In this document: one piece after another, positions 18,117-29,367 of the stretch
Position numbering within the stretch: position 1 is the stretch's first letter
Layout: each line of letters begins with the position of its first letter
Source of the DNA: DATDAH01 sp963845425
GTDB taxonomy: Bacteria; Actinomycetota; Acidimicrobiia; Acidimicrobiales; DATDAH01
Length of the DNA: 64,000 bases
Direction: 5' to 3'
Assembly (NCBI GenBank): GCA_963845425.1
Contig: CAWJSC010000010.1
Location: forward strand, 434,001 to 498,000
The notes under the pieces: generated by a model
The model's database searches: none
What the model saw: the letters and a program-made list of their open reading frames with translations, nothing else
What the model was told of the DNA's origin: nothing
Program-made: the position numbers and the translations under genes

Positions 18117-19146
18117 GTCCGTCGCCGTCGCCGCGCTCGTGTCCGTCCCCGACGAGATCGCCGAGGAGCCGACGGTCACCGTGGTCGTGCCCACCCTCGA
18201 CGAGCGGCGGTTCATCCGGGATCTCCTCGACTCTCTCGACCGGCAGGACTACGGGAACGTCGTCCAGGTGTTGGTGGTGGACGGTGGCTCGACCGACGGC
18301 ACCCGGGAGATCGTCGAGCGTCACGGCGGGACCGTGGCGCTCGTCGACAACCCGGGGGTGACGGCGGCGTCTGCCATGAACATCGGCATCACCCGGGCCC
18401 GAGGTGAGGTCATCGTCCGATTCGACGCCCACGCCCAGTACGCCGCCGACTACATCAGCCGCTGCGTGCAGGTGCTCGGGGAGACGGGGGCTGTCAACGT
18501 CGGCGGGCCGATGCGACCGGTCGGCACCAACGCCTTCGGGCGGGCCGTCGCCACCGTCACCACCTCACCGATCGGGGTCGGCCCCGGTCGCTTCCACTAC
18601 AGCGAGGACCGCGAAGAGGTCGACACGGTCTTCCTCGGCTGCTGGCGGCGGGAGGACCTCCAGCGCGTCGGTGGCTTCGACCAGGACGCCATCCAGTGGG
18701 CGGCCGAGGACCACGAGCTGAACCTGCGCCTGCGCCAGCGGGGCGGCCGCATCGTGCTCGACCCCACCATCCGCTCGACCTACTTCCCCCGCGACACCCC
18801 CCGGGGGCTGGCCCAGCAGTACTTCAACTACGGCATGGGCAAGGCCTCGACGCTGAAGAAGCACCGGCGGCTCCCCTCCCTGCGACCCCTCGCGCCCGCC
18901 GCCCTCGTCGCCCTCGCGGCGGCGAACCTCGTCGCCGCCCGGGGCCCGGCCCGGTTCACCGTGGTCGCCGCCCACACCGCGGCGGTCGGCGCCGCGTCAC
19001 TCCACCTCGGTCGGGCTCGGGACACCGCCCCCCACCGGGTCGCCGCGGTCGTCGGGATCTGCCACTGGTCCTACGGCTTCGGCTTCTGGAACGGGATGTT
19101 CCGCGCCCTGCGGGGTCGGCCCTTCGACAGCCGCCGGAAGGTCTGA
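18115..19146 (+). CDS. GT2 family glycosyltransferase with C-terminal membrane segments
   Basis: The 343-residue protein has a GT-A fold: TVVVPTLDERRFIRDLLDSL, VLVVDGGSTDGTREIVER, AASAMNIGITRARGEVIVRFDAHAQY (with the D-x-H metal/substrate motif), and the acceptor motif GGFDQDAIQWAAEDHELNLRL. The C-terminal 90 residues contain two or more hydrophobic stretches (APAALVALAAANLVAA, VVAAHTAAVGAASL), so it is membrane-anchored and acts on lipid-linked glycans. The donor sugar is unknown. The start is ATG at 18115 or GTG at 18139; the latter would leave room for a divergent promoter. It is followed after two bases by the next gene. Confidence 0.87.
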   Translation: MSVAVAALVSVPDEIAEEPTVTVVVPTLDERRFIRDLLDSLDRQDYGNVVQVLVVDGGSTDGTREIVERHGGTVALVDNPGVTAASAMNIGITRARGEVIVRFDAHAQYAADYISRCVQVLGETGAVNVGGPMRPVGTNAFGRAVATVTTSPIGVGPGRFHYSEDREEVDTVFLGCWRREDLQRVGGFDQDAIQWAAEDHELNLRLRQRGGRIVLDPTIRSTYFPRDTPRGLAQQYFNYGMGKASTLKKHRRLPSLRPLAPAALVALAAANLVAARGPARFTVVAAHTAAVGAASLHLGRARDTAPHRVAAVVGICHWSYGFGFWNGMFRALRGRPFDSRRKV

Positions 19147-19148
19147 CC

Positions 19149-20783
19149 GTGCCCCTCCCCGAGGCGGCCCGGATGGCCGAGTACTCGCGCAAGGGGCTCG
19201 AAGCCGGGCTGCGGACGATCGGTCAGGGCTCCGACCAACGTCAGGCCCGCCGGCTGGTGTCGGGCCTGACGGTGCGGCCCGCCGACGACGGTCCCCGCGT
19301 CCTCTTCCTGACACCCCGCGACTGGGCCCTGCACGTGCAACTCGAGGGCGTCCTGGCGACGGCCCTGCGCCAGCGCGGCGCCTCCGTGCGGTTCCTGCGC
19401 TGCGGTGGCGGCCTCGACATCTGTGACCGGGCCAACGTCCACGAGGCCCCGCCCATGCCGTGCCGCAGCTGCACGGCGTACGTGCGGCACTCCCTCGACG
19501 CGTTCGACCTCCCCCATGACACCCTCCGGGAGGGCTGGGAGGCCGAGGACCCCGGCCGCTGGGACGAGCTCGACGACCTGAGCCTCGACGAGCTGGCCGA
19601 GGTCACCGACGGGACCCTGGCCCTCGGTCACCTGATGGACATCCCCACCCGCTGGTTCCTGCTCTCGGCGCGACTCGGCCAGGACCCGCTGGGCCCGACG
19701 ACGTTCCGGGCGTTCCTGACCACGGCCCGGCGCGTCGCGCTCGGGTTCCGGGCGGCCATCGACCGGTGGCGACCCGACACCGTGGTCATGCTCAACGGGC
19801 TCTTCGCCTTCGAGGCCGTCGCCCGGGCGATCTGCGAGGAGGAGGGCATCGACGTCGTCACCTACGAGCGGACCCACCGCGCCGAGTCCTTCGTGTTCGC
19901 CCGGAACGCGGCGGCGAACCGTTACGACCTCTCCGGCATCTGGCGTCGACGGCGGGATACGCCCCTCACCCCCGACGAGGACGACGCTCTCGACGACTAC
20001 CTCGACGGCCGCCGCCGCCAGGGGCACCCGCTCCTGGACATCTGGAGCGACGCGGTCGAGGAGCGCATCGAGCGTCCGACCGCCGGACGCCTCGTGGCCC
20101 TGTTCACCAACGTGACCTGGGACTCCTCGGTGCTCGGCCGCGACCTGGGCTTCGAGTCGATGCACCACTGGCTGGAGACCGTCGTCGCCTACTTCGCCGC
20201 CCATCCGGAGCACCGCCTGGTGATCCGGGCCCACCCCGCGGAGGCCAAGCGCCGCGGCAAGGAGAGCCGCGAGCCGGTGCTCGGCCACCTGCGGGAGCGG
20301 TTCCCGGTGCTCCCGGACAACATCCGGGTCATCGAGCCCGACGACCCGACCAGTTCCTATCCGATCATGGCCGACGCCGACATCGGGCTGGTCTACACCT
20401 CCACGGTCGGCATCGAGATGAGCGTGATGGGCAAGCCGGTGATCCTGGGGGGCGTGTCCCACTACCGGGGCCTGGGCTTCACCCGCGATGCCACCTCCCC
20501 GCTCGACCTGCACCGCCGGCTCGACGAGACCCTGGCGGACCCGTCCCTCAGCGACGACGCGGTGACCCTCGCCCGCCGCTACGCCTACGCCTTCTTCTTC
20601 GACGCCCCGCTGCCCCTCCCGATGGTGGACGAGCCGATCCCGGGCCTCGCCCGCCTCACGGTCCGGGACCCGGCCGAGCTCGCTCCGGGCCGCAGCGAGG
20701 AGCTCGACCGGGTGTGCGACGGCATCCTCGGCCTAGGTAGCGACCTGCAGAACCGGTACTTCCTCGCCCGCGACGCCGTCTGA
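19149..20783 (+). CDS. Capsule-type polysaccharide biosynthesis protein
   Basis: The 544-residue protein is cytoplasmic, with two Rossmann-like halves. The N-terminal half has PRVLFLTPRDWALHVQLEGVLATALRQRG, then a cysteine-rich patch (RCGGGLDICD, PMPCRSCTAY). The C-terminal half contains GRLVALFTNVTWDSSV, HRLVIRAHPAEAKRRGK, ADADIGLVYTSTVGIEMSVMGKPVILGG, which is the pattern of capsule glycosyltransferases of the GT-B type (compare KpsS/KpsC and CDP-glycerol transferase-like proteins). I infer a glycosyl transfer role in the surface polymer, but the donor is unknown. The GTG start lies two bases after the GT2 stop. It is convergent with the sugar transferase, four bases away. Confidence 0.7.
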   Translation: MPLPEAARMAEYSRKGLEAGLRTIGQGSDQRQARRLVSGLTVRPADDGPRVLFLTPRDWALHVQLEGVLATALRQRGASVRFLRCGGGLDICDRANVHEAPPMPCRSCTAYVRHSLDAFDLPHDTLREGWEAEDPGRWDELDDLSLDELAEVTDGTLALGHLMDIPTRWFLLSARLGQDPLGPTTFRAFLTTARRVALGFRAAIDRWRPDTVVMLNGLFAFEAVARAICEEEGIDVVTYERTHRAESFVFARNAAANRYDLSGIWRRRRDTPLTPDEDDALDDYLDGRRRQGHPLLDIWSDAVEERIERPTAGRLVALFTNVTWDSSVLGRDLGFESMHHWLETVVAYFAAHPEHRLVIRAHPAEAKRRGKESREPVLGHLRERFPVLPDNIRVIEPDDPTSSYPIMADADIGLVYTSTVGIEMSVMGKPVILGGVSHYRGLGFTRDATSPLDLHRRLDETLADPSLSDDAVTLARRYAYAFFFDAPLPLPMVDEPIPGLARLTVRDPAELAPGRSEELDRVCDGILGLGSDLQNRYFLARDAV

Positions 20784-20787
20784 TCCG

Positions 20788-22122
20788 TCAGCGGCCGTCG
20801 CCGCCGATGACGCTGCGCAGGGTCCGGCCCACAATCCGCAGGTCGAGGCCCACGCTCTGACGCCGGAGGTAGAAGAACTCGTACTGGAGCTTCTCCAGGG
20901 CGTCCCGCTCGTCGCCGGCGTAGCCGTACTTCACCTGGGCCCAACCGGTGAGGCCGGGGCGCACCAGGTGCCGCATGCCGTAGAACGGGAGCTTCTCGCT
21001 GAGCTCCGCCACGTAGTGGGGCTGCTCGGGCCGGGGCCCGACCACCGACAGCTCGCCCCGGAGGATGTTGACCACCTGGGGCAGCTCGTCGAGGTGGCTG
21101 CGGCGCAGGACGTGACCGACGGGGGTGATGCGGGGATCGTCCTCGCCCGTCCATTCGTCGGGTAGGCCCTCGGGAGCCGGGCGCATGGTGCGGAACTTGA
21201 GGATCGAGAAGGTCTCGCCGTTCTTGCCCACCCGGGTCTGGCGGTACAGCAGCGGGCCCTGGTTGCCGACCTGGTTGGTCACCAGCACCACCGGGGTCAC
21301 CAGGGCCAGCACGAGGGTCCCGGCGGCGCCCAGGGCCACGTCGACGACCCGCTTCACCCGGGTGTACCGCTGCCGGTGGACCTCGCCGATGTCGAACATC
21401 ATCGCCACCCGCTCCAGCTCGCCCACGGGCAGCTTGCCCAGCCACTCCTCGTAGAAGAGCGACAGGGTCCGGACCCGGATCCCGGCGGCGTGCAGGGCGG
21501 CGGCCTGGGCGACGACCGAGGGCTGGTCCTGAGCCGCCCGGTCGAGCACGAGGACGGTGGCGCCCTCGGCCTGGACCAGCTCGGCCAGCGGCCGGACCCC
21601 GGAGCCGCTCACCTCGGCCGCGGTCGGTTCCAACGTGGCCACCACCGCGGCGGCCGTCTCGGCGCCCCGGTCCAGCTCCACGCTCAGCTCGTGGCCGACG
21701 GCGGCGGCGTGCTCGGCCACGACCACCACCCGGTCGCGGCGCTCGTCGGAGGAGCGCCCGTCGAGGGCCAGGTTGACCGTGAGCAGGTACCAGGGGACCA
21801 GGAGCAGGGCGCTGCCGAAGACGACGAAGCGGGGCAGCAGGGCGTCGCCCACCAGGAGCTGGACGACCGACATGCCCAGCGCCCCCGCGAGCGCGGCGGC
21901 CGCCGCGGAGATCACCGCAGTGCGGCGGTTCCGGGGGACGTCGGGCAGGCCGAGGCTGTAGGCGGCGACCGCCAGGATGCCGATGTAGGCCAGGGACCAG
22001 GCGAAGCGCGAGGAGCCGCTGTAGTCGTAGGTGCCGAGTTGACTGGCGTGCAGCTTGCTCAGGCCGATGACGGCGAGGGCGATCCCGCCGAACAGGGCTC
22101 CGGGCGCGAGTCGCGACAACAC
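20788..22122 (-). CDS. Polyprenyl-phosphate sugar phosphotransferase (initiating glycosyltransferase)
   Basis: Enzymes of this family transfer a sugar-1-phosphate from a nucleotide sugar to undecaprenyl phosphate, the first step of repeat-unit assembly. The 444-residue protein has an N-terminal half with four or five membrane helices (GALFGGIALAVIGL to LLLVPWYLLTVNLAL), a cytosolic CoA-binding-like domain (VRPLAELVQAEGATVLVLDRAA) and the C-terminal catalytic domain: KRVVDVALGAAGTLVLALV, LLYRQTRVGKNGETFSILKFR, the Asp-Glu motif SHLDELPQVVNILRGELSVVGPRP, and RPGLTGWAQVKYG. The start is GTG at 22122 with GGAG four bases upstream; TTG three bases later is equally possible. It follows uvrA by 31 bases. 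Confidence 0.93.
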   Translation of the reverse strand: MLSRLAPGALFGGIALAVIGLSKLHASQLGTYDYSGSSRFAWSLAYIGILAVAAYSLGLPDVPRNRRTAVISAAAAALAGALGMSVVQLLVGDALLPRFVVFGSALLLVPWYLLTVNLALDGRSSDERRDRVVVVAEHAAAVGHELSVELDRGAETAAAVVATLEPTAAEVSGSGVRPLAELVQAEGATVLVLDRAAQDQPSVVAQAAALHAAGIRVRTLSLFYEEWLGKLPVGELERVAMMFDIGEVHRQRYTRVKRVVDVALGAAGTLVLALVTPVVLVTNQVGNQGPLLYRQTRVGKNGETFSILKFRTMRPAPEGLPDEWTGEDDPRITPVGHVLRRSHLDELPQVVNILRGELSVVGPRPEQPHYVAELSEKLPFYGMRHLVRPGLTGWAQVKYGYAGDERDALEKLQYEFFYLRRQSVGLDLRIVGRTLRSVIGGDGR

Positions 22123-22153
22123 CCGGCTCCTGTCGGCCGGGACCGGCCCGGTT

Positions 22154-25021
<2,868 letters not shown>

Positions 25022-25077
25022 GCACCGACTCTACCGGCGCCCCCCTACCCGAACACGTGTTTGCCCCGGAGTGGGGT

Positions 25078-26793
25078 TCACCCCTCCTGGAGCGTGATGA
25101 CCGTCCAGCTCGACCCGCGCGTGACCCGCTCGTCGCTGAGGACCGTCCACCCCGCAAGCGACTCCCGGTCCTGCACCGGGTCCCGGGTGGCCAGGACCAC
25201 GTCCCGATCGGCCTCCGCCAGCCGCTCGAGCCAGATCGGCAATGCGGCGGACTCGACGTACAACCAGTCCTCCCCGGTGAGCACCTGGCGCCAGGCGAAG
25301 CGGGCCGCGGCGCCCGCGGTGGCGACGACCACGGGGTCATCCCGTTGCGCCCGAGCGGCCTCGACCCGGATCACGAACTCGTCGGTGGCCTCCTCGGTGG
25401 TGACCACGGCCCGTCCACCGGCCACGGCGAAGGCGAGGCTGGAGACCACCATCGCCCCGGCCAACAGCCGGCGGGTCGAGTGGCCCACGCCGGCCAGCGC
25501 GTCCCGGAGGCCGATGACGACCAACGGGACGATCAGGGTCAGCCCGATGGCGAAGTACCGGCCTCCCCACTCCCCTGAACCACCGGAGGCGTATTGCGTC
25601 GCCAGCACGGCGGCGGCGAAGAGCGCGACGGTGGCGGCCAGCCAGCGGCGCTCCGGGTCTCGACCGACCGTGCCGCCCAGCGCGGCCAGACCCGCCGTGA
25701 CGAGCGGCGCGGCGACGAGCAGGCCCGGGGTGACCTGTGGCTCCATGAGGGCCCGGGCGACCGCGCCGACCGTGGCCAGCCCGGCGAACAGGGCGATGCC
25801 CGAACGGTCCTCGGGCCGTCGTCGGGCGATCACGACCGCGGCCAGCAACGAGGCGACGGCGAGCACCGTGACGAGGTCCCCGGGACCCAGCGACCCGTAC
25901 GACGGCAGGAACAGGGTGATGAACGCCGAGGTCAGCCGGCCGACGACATAGCCGGGCTGGCCCACGCCGGCCGCGCCCTCGGCGCCGATGCCGCCGGTGA
26001 CGCCGGAGGACAGCCAGCCGTCCAGCTCGTGGCCGATGACCGTGCCCGCCAGGACCGCCACGGCCGCGGCCGCCGTCAGCCACCGCCGGGTGTGCCACGC
26101 CAGCCAACCCGTGGCCAGGAGCAGGGCCGCCCCCATCAGGACGGCCTCGTTGCGCAGCAGGACGGCGCCGGCCATGGCGGCGACGACGGCCAGGAGAGGC
26201 GCCCCGGCCTCCCGACGATGGACCCGGAGCACGGACAACGCGGCGCCGGCGACCAGGGCCGCGCCGAGGGTGTGGGCGATGACGACCCAACTGTCGACGA
26301 ACAGCGGCGTGGCCAGGCCGGTCACCCACAGGGCCGCAGGGCCCAGGCCCGGGGAGAGGCGAGACGTCAGCTTCGCGGCGAGGAGCGCGGCGAGCAGCGT
26401 GCCGAGCACCGAGGTCAGGACCATCCCGGTCGGGCCGCCCCAGCCGTCGGCGAAGGCGAGGAGGACGGCATAGGACGGGTGCTTGGCGAAGGGCGCGGAC
26501 GCGGGCTCGCCGCCGGGTCGGTCGACGGGGTTCGACTTCTCGAGGGGGAACGCCTCGTTCGCCGGGTCGAGGTCCGCCAAGGGGTGATCGAGGGACCAGC
26601 CCCGGCCGTCGCTCAGGAGCCGGGCTTGGGCCATCGCCGCCCCTTCGTCGGCGGAGAACTGGCCGGCCCGCCCGAGGAGGGGAACCAGCGCCAGCAGGAC
26701 CAGCGCCAGGGCGAGGACGTGGGCCCACAGCGGGGCGCGGAGCACCCGGGTCGCGGTCGCCGCGGGCGGGGCGATGACGTCAGTCGCGGACAA
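25078..26793 (-). CDS. Polytopic membrane protein, GT-C glycosyltransferase-like
   Basis: The 571-residue protein has about a dozen hydrophobic helices. After the first helix comes GQFSADEGAAMAQARLLSDGRGWSLDH, an acidic luminal motif placed like the D/E motif of GT-C enzymes such as dolichyl-phosphate-mannose and ArnT-type transferases. A soluble C-terminal domain of about 110 residues follows the last helix (residues 460-571). It closely resembles in layout the next gene upstream, so the two are likely tandem duplicates. GT-C enzymes use polyprenyl-phosphate sugars outside the membrane; the acceptor here is unknown. The TTG start overlaps the upstream gene by 14 bases; the frame is open further back but shows no convincing start there. 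Confidence 0.65.
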   Translation of the reverse strand: MSATDVIAPPAATATRVLRAPLWAHVLALALVLLALVPLLGRAGQFSADEGAAMAQARLLSDGRGWSLDHPLADLDPANEAFPLEKSNPVDRPGGEPASAPFAKHPSYAVLLAFADGWGGPTGMVLTSVLGTLLAALLAAKLTSRLSPGLGPAALWVTGLATPLFVDSWVVIAHTLGAALVAGAALSVLRVHRREAGAPLLAVVAAMAGAVLLRNEAVLMGAALLLATGWLAWHTRRWLTAAAAVAVLAGTVIGHELDGWLSSGVTGGIGAEGAAGVGQPGYVVGRLTSAFITLFLPSYGSLGPGDLVTVLAVASLLAAVVIARRRPEDRSGIALFAGLATVGAVARALMEPQVTPGLLVAAPLVTAGLAALGGTVGRDPERRWLAATVALFAAAVLATQYASGGSGEWGGRYFAIGLTLIVPLVVIGLRDALAGVGHSTRRLLAGAMVVSSLAFAVAGGRAVVTTEEATDEFVIRVEAARAQRDDPVVVATAGAAARFAWRQVLTGEDWLYVESAALPIWLERLAEADRDVVLATRDPVQDRESLAGWTVLSDERVTRGSSWTVITLQEG

Positions 26794-28453
26794 GGACCTG
26801 CACCTGCAGATCGCCGCCGAGGGCCGCCAACGGCCACGCGTCGGTGAGGCGGTAGCCGACGATCGACGGCGCGCCCAGGGGCGTACCGTCCGTCGGTGGT
26901 CGCCGGACGACGGCGATCGTCGGCGGGGCGACCTCCCGGGCGAGGGCGACGACCGCCTCGAGACTGGCGTCGTCGGCGGAGAGCCAGCGACGATCGTCGT
27001 ACCAGGCCCCGAGCTCACGGCCGAGGTGGGGCAGGTTCGTCACCACCACGGCGTCGGCCGGCAGTGTGTCGAGGGCCTCACCCTGGTCGGCCACCACGTC
27101 GGTGCGGTGGATGTGCCATCCCAGGCCGAGGGCTCCGACGGCGATCGTGACCCCCAGGAGGACCCGCGCCGCGAGCCGGCGGCGAACCGGGCCCTCGAGG
27201 GCGACGGCGGCGAGCACGAGGAGCAGGAGGGTGGGCACCAACAGGTAGCGGCCGCCCCACTGCAGGATGTGGCCGCCCTTCCACTGCACCGCCCAGACCA
27301 GGGGTACCGCCCCCAGAGCGGTCCCGAGCAGGACCCTGACGGGCGGGGTCCGGGTCACGGTGACCGCCAGGACGATGACGGGGACGGCAGCCAGCACGCC
27401 GGGCACGTTGGCCCAGCCGTCGAGCAGGCGGACGCCGTACAGGGCCACGACCAGGGCCGTGACGCCGCGGGTCGCAGCGGGCGAGAGGTGAAGGCGGCCC
27501 GCCAGGGCGAGGGTGAGGACGAGGAGGGTGGCCGCCAGGACGAGGGCGACCGCAATCCCGGTGGCGGTCTCGTCGGCCAGGAGCCCCGCGCCCGTGACCA
27601 CGGCATCGGTGGCCCGTCGGCCCAGCTCGGACCCCGCGTCCAGTGCCCCCGAGGAGGCCCGGGCATCCCGCACCCCCGCGTCGAGGAGCCAACGCTCGAG
27701 GACGGCATTGGCCAGGAGGAGGCTCCCGGCGGCGAGCACCCCGGCTCCCAGCAGCCCCGGGCGTCGTGTCCACCGACGCCGGACCTCACCCACGCACAGG
27801 CAGGCGACGGCGAAGCTGATGACCGAGGCCCCGACCTCCGCCCGCAGCAGCAGCGCCGCCGCGAGGAGGGCGCCCGCCGCCGCAGCGCGTGCCGGCCGGT
27901 CGGCCTCCAGGGCGAGGGCGATCCCCCACAGGGCGAGCCCGGCCGCGGGCGCGTGCTCCCAGGCGTCCACGGCGTAGACGGCGAGGGGGGACGCCAAGCC
28001 GACGATCCAGAAGGCGATGTCCCCTCGGGCCCCGAGCTGCCGGGCGAGGTGGCGAGCCGCCAGCGCGGCGGCCACCCCGCCGGCCACCGACAGGAGCGTG
28101 ACGCCGAGCGGCCCGGCGACGGCCCAGAGCCCGGCGGTGGTCGCGGCGTAGGGCAGGCTCGTGGCCTGGACCCAGCGGTCCCCGACCCGAACGGTGTTGG
28201 CCAGGGGATGGAACCATCCGTCGGGGTCGAAGTCCTCGGCCCAGTAGCCGACATCCGGGGACAGCGTTCGGCCCTCGGCCATGACCCGGGCCGTGGCGAG
28301 CTTCCCGCCGGAATCCGAGATCAGGCCCGCCCGGGCGTCGCCGAGGGCGACGATGGCGAGGTAGACGGCGACGAGCACGGCCGTCGCCACCGCAGGGCGA
28401 CGGATCCAGGCCGAGGGATGGTCAGGCCGCGCGCGGGTTGGGCTCGGCAACAC
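26780..28453 (-). CDS. Polytopic membrane protein, GT-C glycosyltransferase-like (paralogue)
   Basis: The 557-residue protein has about ten to twelve membrane helices beginning with VATAVLVAVYLAIVALGDA, then the luminal motif ARAGLISDSGGKLATARVMAEGR and a WAEDFDPDGWFHP loop, matching its neighbour in position. The motif carries Asp where the neighbour has Asp-Glu. Late in the protein WGGRYLLVPTLLLLVLA matches WGGRYFAIGLTLIVPLV of the neighbour, the clearest sign of common origin. A C-terminal soluble part of about 100 residues (NLPHLGRELGAWYDDRRWLS) follows. The start is uncertain: GTG 28453 or the following TTG, neither with a clear ribosome site. It lies 53 bases after the dehydrogenase gene. 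Confidence 0.65.
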   Translation of the reverse strand: MLPSPTRARPDHPSAWIRRPAVATAVLVAVYLAIVALGDARAGLISDSGGKLATARVMAEGRTLSPDVGYWAEDFDPDGWFHPLANTVRVGDRWVQATSLPYAATTAGLWAVAGPLGVTLLSVAGGVAAALAARHLARQLGARGDIAFWIVGLASPLAVYAVDAWEHAPAAGLALWGIALALEADRPARAAAAGALLAAALLLRAEVGASVISFAVACLCVGEVRRRWTRRPGLLGAGVLAAGSLLLANAVLERWLLDAGVRDARASSGALDAGSELGRRATDAVVTGAGLLADETATGIAVALVLAATLLVLTLALAGRLHLSPAATRGVTALVVALYGVRLLDGWANVPGVLAAVPVIVLAVTVTRTPPVRVLLGTALGAVPLVWAVQWKGGHILQWGGRYLLVPTLLLLVLAAVALEGPVRRRLAARVLLGVTIAVGALGLGWHIHRTDVVADQGEALDTLPADAVVVTNLPHLGRELGAWYDDRRWLSADDASLEAVVALAREVAPPTIAVVRRPPTDGTPLGAPSIVGYRLTDAWPLAALGGDLQVQVLVRD

Positions 28454-28506
28454 CGGTATCCATCGGCAGGAGGCAGCGCGGCCCAAGGGCGGCGGGCCGG
28501 CGGGGG

Positions 28507-29367
28507 CTACGGGCCGGCGAGCCTCGCCATCACGGCGTGCTTGGCCCGGTCGGGCAGGAGGCGGCTGAGCGTGCCCGCCACCTTGGCGTCGGGGCCGACC
28601 AGGTACCGGTGCTTCGGTCGCTTGGCGAAGAGGGCGTGGGTCACGGCGTCGGCCACCTTGTCGGCGCCGACGCCCTTGGTCTCGCTCTCCGCGATGCCGT
28701 CCCGGATCGACTGCATGCCCTTGGCGTAGCGCTCGAAGGCCTCGGCGGGCAGTTCCCGCTCCAGACGCTCGGTGGTGGCCCGACCCTTCTCCCAGATGGC
28801 GGTCCTCACCGCCCCGGGCTCGACCACGGCGACCCCGATCCCCCACTCGGCCAGGTCGTGGCGCAGCGACTCGGCCAGGCCCTCGATGGCGAACTTGGAG
28901 GAGCAGTAGGGGCCCATGAGCGTCGTGCCCACCCGGCCGCTGATCGAGCCCACGAACACGATGCGTCCCCGGGCGGCGCGCAGGAGGGGCACCGTGGCCC
29001 GGGTCACCGACACCTGGCCGACCACGTTGACCTCGAGCTGGTTCCGCCATTCGTCCAAGGGCAGGTACTCCAGCGGTCCGCCCAGGGCGATGCCCGCGTT
29101 GTTGACCACGCCGGCCAGGCCCGCGTCACCGACGTCGTCGGCGATGCGCTCGGCGACGGCGGCCACCTGGGCCTCGTCGGTGATGTCCAGGATGACCGGG
29201 GTCAGGTTCGCGCCGCTCAACGCTTCGCCGTCGGCCGGCTGGCGGACGCCGGCGTAGACCGGGTTGCCCCGCGCCGCCAGCGACCGGGCCACGGCCTCGC
29301 CGATGCCCGTCGACGCGCCGGTGACCAGGACCGCCCCCCGGGCCGCTCGGGCCCCCGCTTCACTCAT
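28507..29367 (-). CDS. Short-chain dehydrogenase/reductase
   Basis: A 286-residue classical SDR with an NAD(P)-binding motif VLVTGASTGIGEAVARSLA, the NNAGIALGGPLE loop, catalytic serine in VGSISGRVGTTLMG and the YxxxK pair in YCSSKFAIEGLAESL. It has the extended C-terminal helix region (RYAKGMQSIRDGIAES) of the SDR group often annotated as retinol-dehydrogenase-like, so it may act on lipid alcohols or ketones; no substrate can be read. Its ATG overlaps the uvrB stop by four bases (ATGA), so it is coupled to uvrB even though its job is unlikely to be repair. Confidence 0.88.
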   Translation of the reverse strand: MSEAGARAARGAVLVTGASTGIGEAVARSLAARGNPVYAGVRQPADGEALSGANLTPVILDITDEAQVAAVAERIADDVGDAGLAGVVNNAGIALGGPLEYLPLDEWRNQLEVNVVGQVSVTRATVPLLRAARGRIVFVGSISGRVGTTLMGPYCSSKFAIEGLAESLRHDLAEWGIGVAVVEPGAVRTAIWEKGRATTERLERELPAEAFERYAKGMQSIRDGIAESETKGVGADKVADAVTHALFAKRPKHRYLVGPDAKVAGTLSRLLPDRAKHAVMARLAGP

